Position numbers and translations under genes: made by a program. 64,000 bases of DNA from Chenopodium formosanum (taxonomy: Eukaryota; Streptophyta; Magnoliopsida; Caryophyllales; Amaranthaceae), in contig CM044874.1 of assembly GCA_024500155.1 (NCBI GenBank), forward strand, positions 4,033,001-4,097,000. The letters run 5' to 3'. This document shows, one piece after another, positions 56,826-64,000 of this stretch. Every line of letters starts with the position of its first letter. Positions within the stretch are counted from its first letter, which is position 1. The notes under the pieces were generated by a model, which had not been told where the DNA came from, made no database searches, and saw only the letters and a list, made by a program, of their open reading frames with translations.

Positions 56826-58676
56826 TGGCCTAAGATGCAGCTATCATTAGTGTGAATTAACAAGTTCCTTATTTTATGATTAATGGGCTAAGATGCAGCT
56901 ATCATTGGTGTGAATTAACAAAGTGACTTAATTAATGGATAGTAAATATGTTCCTTAGTTTATTTTATACCTATTTTGCACGGGAATAATTATGTTCATT
57001 ATGGGTTGTTAGTGAATTAATGGGTTTATTGGAGAGGAAGGTGGAGGAAGGGATGATTTGGAGTTGCTGATTCAGCATTTGTTGTATTAGCTTACCATGT
57101 GTTATTTGGAGTTGGTCATTAAATTAGTGATTAATTTAATATTGATCACTTCATTTGAAAATAAGTATGTATAATTTAGAGCAGTTTGTATTATGCCTTA
57201 GTGTAGAGGATTGATTAACATAGGAGGTGAGATTCAATCCAGTCAATGAGAGGGGTCATTGGTAGAAATGTGGTCTTCCCTATTTTAGGGATTATTAGAG
57301 TGTGCTATTGGTTTTGTTTTTTTGATTGGGAATAGTGTTTAGGACTGTAGATTACCTATCTTGTACTATTATGTGTATTTTTATTGATGAAAAAAAGATG
57401 TATATATATAGAGAGAGAGAGGGGATTTTGTGGCTTGCCTGTCATTTGCACTCTTTGTTGTGTTTGGTTATTTCTTCTTTCTTTTGGTGCTACTAGACTA
57501 GACTAGAGAGAAATTGACAGGAAAAAGTTTATAATTGTGAACAAAGAAAGATCAGGTAACTTTAATCTTCTAAGTGCTTCGGATAAATGCATTTGTTGCA
57601 TATGTGCCTTGTTAACTATTACATTAGCATGTTGAATACGACTACTTCCAACAATCTAATGGACCAGGATCTTGATTATCCATGACACGAGACAATTCCA
57701 TAAATTACAGGCCTGTGGCAGGGACTTTTCCATTAATTAAGTATAATGTTAGTGTTGATGAAAGTGCTTATTTTGTTGCTCTTTTATGAATCGATTTTGA
57801 TTTGGTCTGTGTAATGAGTTGTTAATGTTCTTTTCTTGCTTTGTTATGGAATATACTATGAGGTTGTAATGAGGTATAATGTCTGGTTTAGATGTTTTCA
57901 TTGCTTATTTCATGTGCTTTTGCTGTTAAAAGCGTTGTCTGTTTAGTTTGGTATTGTTTATAGAATGATGTTATGTAATGATAGGAGAGGAGTGTGTTAC
58001 TCTCAGTCCTGGTTATTTGTGGTTAGATGATTGCATTCATGGTGGTGAGGTGTTTTTTTTAGATGGAGACTATGGTCGTTGATTGGACTTCTGTTGTGCT
58101 TTGGTGCTAATCTATGTGATCTTGTTATGGGATGTAGATGTAGTATGGAGATATGGTGTTTGTGTTGAGAATTAGGTGTGTCTATGGGGTAAATTAGGTG
58201 ATCTTTTTTTTTTGGGGAGGGGGGGTCCTTTTTTGGCTTTTTAAAGTTGTTGATGCAGTATGCTGGTTAATCTGCTCTTTTGGTGTTATGTAATGTGATT
58301 CAATACGTTAAATTGCTTTTCATGTTGTTCTTATCATGATATAGGTTAGTGAAAGAATTTTTGGCTGTTTTGGCCCTTGGCTACTTTGGATGACAAATCT
58401 TCTATTTCATAGGAAATGTTTTGTTTAGGTTATAGGTTGTGGCTATTTATGTATTCAGTTACATAAGTGCCTTTTATCATAGAGAAGAACATTCAGTGTG
58501 TGTGTTTGTTGTTGCTGTTTTCAGATGCTCTTATAGGGTTTGTATCATAGGTTTGTTGGATGCTATAGAACAGTATAAGGGATTTTTATAGAAGAAAAAT
58601 ATTTATAGCTGCCCTGTGTTTTAAGGTTAGTATTGTGGACCTATATATTGAAATTTTACACCTGTATTTACAGGTC
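56826..58676. other. Leader-like noncoding stretch with a 40-bp duplication
   Basis: Two near-identical copies of GCTAAGATGCAGCTATCATT plus GTGTGAATTAACAA lie at about 56827-56863 and 56887-56922. The rest is T/G-rich with no reading frame and ends in a strong acceptor (TTTACAG, 58667-58673) right before the next ATG, so it may be a 5' UTR intron of the following broken gene. Confidence 0.5.
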
Positions 58677-59679
58677 ATGGACTTGCCACCCACACAAGTA
58701 ATGATGCCATTTCGTCCTCTTTTGAAGCAAATTACCAAGTACCTGAACTTTCCTGATCCAGATTACCAGTTTTTTGATGAGCCAGGGAGCATTGCTTGTG
58801 TGGTTGTTTAGACAGATTGCGGTCCGATTGCATCTGTTTACATTGGTGGTTATACTAGCAGTATAGAGGAGTCTTGTGAAGTTGCTGCTAGGAAGGCCGT
58901 TTATGATCTTATGAAGAAATACGAAATAGTTGTTGAGGATGTGACTTATTTAAGGAAGCAAATGTATGATCGCTGTGGTCAGTTGTTTTGGTTCAAAAAG
59001 GAGGAGCTAGAACGCATTGAGAAGGAGGAACATAAGGTTTGTATGTATGAGGACCTTTCTTTCGGAGCTGAGAAGAATCATAAGAAGATTGTAGTTGACT
59101 TTGTTGTTGTTTTAAGGGAAATCTTTAGGGCTGTTGAGATAAGGTGCACTCCCATTGAAACCATTGAGCATGGTCCTGATCAGTATACTTCTTGGTTTAC
59201 TGTCATGCCTCATAAAGAAGGGATTGGTTTTCGGTGTTTATTTAGTGAGTATTGTCGGACTGCAGATGCAGCTAAGCAGAGTTTGGCTAGAAAAGCTGTT
59301 GACTATCTTTAGCGATGTGTTTAACCTTGTCATAGTTGATGCTAATTATAAGGTCACGACTGCTAGATTTGATGCCATCTTATGTACTTTGGAGAGGGAG
59401 AGCTATGTAAGCGTGAAGGAACGTGTGTTGGGAATTAAGGAAGAACTGGAACCTTCGACCATTCTTGTTGAACAAGATTGCCTCACTCCACTTGGACAGG
59501 AGTTCCAGGTCCCAGTGTCTATCCCACCTGCTCTGCCTCCCAAGAAGCGGCTGCTACGACACATATATGCTGAGACATCTCCTGTTGCTGATGATGGCTG
59601 TAAGATGGTGTCAGTCTTTCCTGTGCCAAAGGATTTAGCTGGTTATTTTAAGCGTGCGAAGTTTGCTCGTAAGAAATAG
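58677..59679 (+). pseudogene. Broken ORF with dsRNA-binding-like domains
   Basis: An ATG at 58677 opens a frame cut by TAG at 58809-58811, after which the same frame continues to 59312. A one-base shift near 59300 then moves it to the frame that ends at 59679, in all about 330 residues. Two segments look like dsRNA-binding-motif folds: one ending SVYIGGYTSS...AARKAVYDLM (about 58825-58910), and one ending TADAAKQSLARKAVDYL (about 59255-59308). The Ala-Lys-rich last helix is typical of that fold. The C-terminal third is Pro-rich and ends in basic residues. Two lesions in an otherwise coherent protein indicate a pseudogene; a host gene fragment captured by, or an accessory gene of, the Helitron that follows is possible. 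The domain call rests on pattern only. Confidence 0.6.
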
Positions 59680-60241
59680 GTGCTTTTAGTGTTGCCTGGA
59701 ACTTAGTGGTGTTGCTGTTGTATTTTCTGGCTACTTTTGCTAGCTGATGTAGCTGGGTCACTATTCTATCACTAGAATTATTAGAAAAAACATGTCCTAT
59801 TTGTTAGTGTGGTATTAGGATCATGTCAACTGACAATGTGTAGGAATGCTCCCGTGAAAACCATTTCTGCACCTAGGTTTTTGTATAATATTTGCTGAAC
59901 TATTGTAATGGAGCTAATCGAATATGTTTTTCTATCATTTCTATTTGCACTATTGTTTAATTTTGGAAGAAATGCAGCAGTTAGCTTTGTTGTTTTTTGC
60001 GTTGCTCACTTATTATATTATTAATCAAACTGTTGTGGTTTAGTTGCTTATTCTGTGTTATATCTGGTAACCAGGATCGATGCATTACAGTTTGTGTTCT
60101 TGTGGTGCTATGGTATGATAGCTGCAAATCATACTTTCTTCAGATATGAGTATGGCCTATTGCATATCATCTATCCTTTTAAATAGTTCCATTTTTGAAA
60201 TTTATTTCTTAGAGTTCTAAATTTGCAAAATCAATTTATAG

Positions 60242-63200
60242 ATCGTTTATTAAGAGAGCCATCATCTTCAAAAGGATATAACACTAAACGTCTTAAGAGT
60301 CTACAATCTGGTTCTCGAGATGAAATAGAAAGGTATATGCATGCTGAAAACTGATTTCTAGTAACATTATTCATATATTAGGGTGATTTCTCTTAGATAT
60401 ATATTAGTTGATTATAACAAAAAGGCTTCTTTATACTTTGACAAATAGCTTATATAGTAATTGTGCACTATGCTACTATTGTTTTTCTAGGCTGCAGCCT
60501 CTTCCTGCTCCAAAGCGTCCAAAGACATCTAAACCGAAGCAGCTTGTTACAAGTAACTTAGTCTATATCTAATCTCATGTGAACTCTTATTGATATTAAC
60601 CAATTATAATAGAGATAGAGAAATTTTCTGGAAATGTGTAATGGAAACAAGAATTCCTGATGCAGCAATTGGTGGCAAATTACCTGCAAAACCCTATCAG
60701 CTTGCTTCTCCTACTGAGTGTTCTAAGTGTGGAGCACGTAAATTTTCTTTTGAAACACCCCATTTTTGCTGTGGTGATGGTGAAGTTAGGATTGCAGTAA
60801 ATGAGTACCCTGCAGAGCTTGTGAGGCTGTTGACCTCTATGGATGAAGATGCTAAACATTTCAGGCAATACATACGTTTGTATAACAACATGTTTGCATT
60901 TACATCATTGGGCGGAAAATTTGATGCTAAGACCAAAAAAGGAATTTATGTTTTTAAATTACATGGTCAGCTATATCATTATATTCCCTATTTACTTCCT
61001 GGAAAAGAAGGGCCTAAATACATGCAGCTCTATTTTTACGATGGAGAGCTTGAAGCACAAAAACGGCAAGGTTGTTTTCCAGAGCTAAGGCAGGATATAT
61101 TAGCTATTCTGATGGAAATCACCAAGATAAACCCTTATGCAAGGTTCTTTCGTTCCCTAAGAGAGATCCAAGTTACAGAAAGTACACAGATTTTGATAAA
61201 CAAGACGACTGTGCCAGATCAACGCGTGTACAATGCTCCTTATACTGATGAGGTTGCTGCCATATGGCCGGAAAATACATCTTCCAGTGAGTCCGACAGT
61301 CCTCATATTTTGGTGACGGCAAAAAAAAATCCATCTGAGCACAATCCATCTCAGGGTGATTTATCTGAAGAAGACTATGCACTTAATGATGATTCAGCTA
61401 GAGACAAATCGTGTCATAGAATTATGCACTATTACGGCTGCTATGATCCTCTACAATATCCACTGCTTTTTCCACATGGTGATTGTGGATGCACTCAGGG
61501 TCTAAAAAAGATGTCTGCGGGAGGAAGGCAACAGCTACAATCACAACCTGATCCAGTTTCTTCTTGCAGTGTTCACACAGCTGAACAGCTGCTTGAAGAG
61601 GAAGCAAGACGTACGTGTACTCTTTACCTTTTTTTCATACAAATTTCCTGCATGGACCTTTTTGAAGGACTAGGTACTAGGTCTGTCATTGGATTCTATT
61701 ACCCAATGTTGCATTTATAACCTATACTATCTTACTCAAGTGTGTTGCAGAGTTTATTTGGACATGTTGTTTCCTGTAGTTTTAAAATTGCTGTTAGTGT
61801 TTGGTACAGACTTAGTGCCTAAATTTCTATTGACAATGCAATTTTTGTAATTATAATAATATAAGCTCTTGGTTTTACTACTGTTTCTGGATTTTGCTGC
61901 TCCAAATTCAAATAGATTTAAGTGGTATAATGAAATTATGACCTTACTTAGTTGTTTACAACATCAGTGCGGGGTCATGACTCAAACATCTCAAATATAT
62001 TATCTCTGGGATATTTTCTCATCTGTGGTATAATTATATGGAATTGTGTATCAAATATTTTGATTCCTTACTCAAACTATATTATGCCTCTTAGTCTGAG
62101 TGCTAATATTAAGCCTCTTAGTCTAAGTGCTAATATAAAAAAATGTTTCTTAGTCAAACAGAAAGGCCTCATATATGTGCTTATATTAAGGTTCTTCTGT
62201 TGCTAAAATAACAAATACATGCATAAGCTCACTATCTACATTGCTGCTAGATGCAGCTTCATAGTGTAACACCTATCAAGAGTCTACAAGTCCAAGTAAG
62301 ATGATATGTTAGAAAAAAAAGGGGTCCCTTTTGTAGATAATTATATTTACACAGGCAATTCAGGTAGGTATATTGTCAACAGTATTTTTGGGTTGTTTTA
62401 AAAATTTAAACAGAGTCTGCATTTACAGGTGCAAGTGGAGGCTCATCCAAAAAAGATAAAAATATTTCAGCTAGGGAATACTATGCATACAAGCTTCAAT
62501 GTAGGCCAAATAATCTATTGCCAAGAACAGGAAGGTGCTTTCAACTAGGGGTGAGCATAACAGGGTACCCTGTAAAAATTCCAGGAACCGGAACCGGAAC
62601 CTGTTGCAACAGGTTCCTCAAAATGAGAACCAGAACCGGAACCTGTTGAACAAGTTCCTGGAAATTGGGAACCGGAACCGGAACCTGTAGGTTCCGGTTC
62701 CGATTTAGGGTACCCTGTATTATAATATACTCACTAACTTTTTCGCGGAATTTTTAATAAAAAACTGGTTGGTCACTAATTTATAATGTTTGCAACTTGC
62801 AAATAAGACAAACTAATAGTAGTTGTCTAACAAATAAATTTAATATATATATTTTTATAATTGTAATTTTGATATTTATTATTTAAAAATTGAGTAAGAA
62901 TTAGTGTATAATTTGAAATTAAGTGATACTTTTATCAGGTACAGGGTACCCTACAGGTTTCGGTTCCAAAAAATTAAGAACCTAAACCGGAACCTATTAC
63001 AACAGGTTCTCCAGTTTGCAACCCGGAACCGGAACCTCTTGTACAGGTTCTGGTTTCGGAACCTACGGTTCCTAACAGGTTCCGGTTCCGATTCAGGGTA
63101 CCCTGATTTTTTGCTCACCCCTACTTTCAACAATACATAGTAGATATGTATGTGAAGGTGGAGAATACACGTTTAGATTTTTTTCGTAGAAATCAACAAA

Positions 63201-64000
63201 CCATAAGAGCAGATCTATATCAAGGGATCCTTGATACTATTGATTGTGGCGAAAACTGTGCAGCAAATGTGGGTCGTAAAGTGATATTACCTCCAACATT
63301 TATTGGTGGCCCTAGAGATCTAAAAAAGAGATATTTAAATGCAATGTCCTTAGTCCAGCGATTTGGTAAGCCTGATTTGTTTATTACAATGACTTGTAAT
63401 GCAAACTAGCCTGAAATCAAACAAGAACTAGCTATTGGAGAGAAGGCACAGGATATGCCAGACATCGTTGCGCGCATTTTTAGAGCAAAGGTTCTTGCTC
63501 TAAAGCATCAGATTAAAAAGAAGAAAGTGTTTGGAGAGGTTGCAGCAATGATCTATGTCATTGAATTTCAGAAAAGAGGCTTACCTCATGCCCACTTTCT
63601 GATCATTCTACAGCAAGATTATAAAATCAAATGCCCTGCTGACTTTGATAAATGTGTGTGTGCTGAAATACCATAAGTTGATGAGGCTCACCTCAGGAAA
63701 GTCATTCTAAAGCACATGATGCACGGTCCATGTGGTCATTTAAATCCAGAATGTCCTTGCATGAAACACAAGAAAAGCCTGGGCCGTTACCCTAAACAAT
63801 TATGTGATGAAACAAGGAATAGCAGTGATGGATATCCATTGTATCGGAGAAGAGACACAGGGGAGACTGTTACAATCAGAAAAACAACTATGGATAATAG
63901 ATGGGTCATCCCATATAATCCATATCTTTCATCATATTTCGATTGTCATTTGAATGTTGAAGTGTGCTCTACTATAGAGGCGGTCAAGTATCTATACAAG
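60242..64000 (+). pseudogene. Degraded Helitron Rep/helicase gene (5' part), running off the window
   Basis: Exons inferred: 60242-60332, 60491-60552, 60615-61610, 62429-62545, then 63132-64000 after an inserted element. The N-terminal Cys-rich part (CSKCGARKF...FCCGDGEV), then FAFTSLGGKFD, GIYVFKLHGQLYH and RVYNAPYTDEVAAIW are the usual lead-in of plant Helitron proteins. The Helitron-like N domain follows, with GRKVILPPTFIGGPRDL, FGKPDLFITMTCN and the two-His nickase motif GLPHAHFLIIL (about 63588-63620). Helitrons transpose by rolling-circle replication through this HUH Rep and a Pif1-type helicase; the helicase would lie to the right. Lesions: TAG at 63407-63409 (a Trp is expected), TAA at 63674-63676, and the 578-bp insertion. 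The 5' Helitron terminus was not located. Confidence 0.85.
62546..63123. mobile_element. hAT-like element (GGAACCGGAACC repeats), 578 bp, inserted in the Helitron gene
   Basis: TIRs TAGGGGTGAGCA and TGCTCACCCCTA, with the exact 8-bp duplication CTTTCAAC (62538-62545, 63124-63131). Both flanks continue into CAGGGTACCCTG palindromes and GGAACCGGAACCTGTTG repeats. The middle is AT-rich. Without the element and one copy of the duplication, the Helitron frame reads straight across (GRCFQ to QYIVDMY), so it inserted into an intact stretch of the gene. Confidence 0.9.

Noticed and set aside
62904..63140. 78- and 60-codon frames on both strands
   Set aside because: Generated by GGAACCGGAACC repeats inside the hAT-like insertion.

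Overview
This is AT-rich plant nuclear DNA: spliced genes with GT-AG introns, a plant-specific NGATHA-like B3 regulator, and a dense mix of plant transposons (Stowaway, hAT, CACTA, Mutator, SINE, LINE, Helitron). A eudicot, perhaps of the Caryophyllales, is my guess from overall character; no species can be named from the sequence alone. No CRISPR, prokaryotic operon or virus was seen.

Layout. 1-13.4 kb: the 3' portion (seven exons) of a serine carboxypeptidase S28 (lysosomal Pro-X carboxypeptidase-like) gene on the + strand; its 5' exons and catalytic serine lie left of the window. One intron of 7.2 kb is packed with insertions (SINE, LINE-like insertion, CACTA-like element, Stowaways, a minisatellite), and the next one holds a palindromic MITE and a MULE-MITE. 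13.4-31.5 kb: no gene seen; repeats, including a SINE whose target-site duplication is split by a hAT-like insertion. 31.5-36.8 kb: a B3 transcription factor of the NGATHA-like type (+ strand, three exons). 36.8-46.1 kb: repeats only. 46.1-48.5 kb: a small three-exon gene on the - strand for a conserved-looking 161-residue protein I cannot name. 51.0-56.8 kb: a complete Mutator-like element (MULE) with 221-bp terminal inverted repeats (TIRs) differing at one base and a perfect 9-bp target-site duplication (TSD). It carries two convergent genes: a MURA-type transposase (- strand) and a GRF zinc-finger/coiled-coil/membrane-tail protein (+ strand). 58.7-59.7 kb: a broken ORF with dsRNA-binding-like domains. 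60.2-64.0 kb: a degraded Helitron Rep/helicase gene, cut by a 578-bp hAT-like element and by two stop codons, running off the right edge.

The main candidate for something little described is the two-gene MULE. Its architecture (one gene reading inward from each TIR, convergent) resembles maize MuDR, but the second gene is a GRF zinc-finger protein with a C-terminal hydrophobic anchor. The nearly identical TIRs say it moved recently. Several nested insertions with exact TSDs give a relative order of transposition events.
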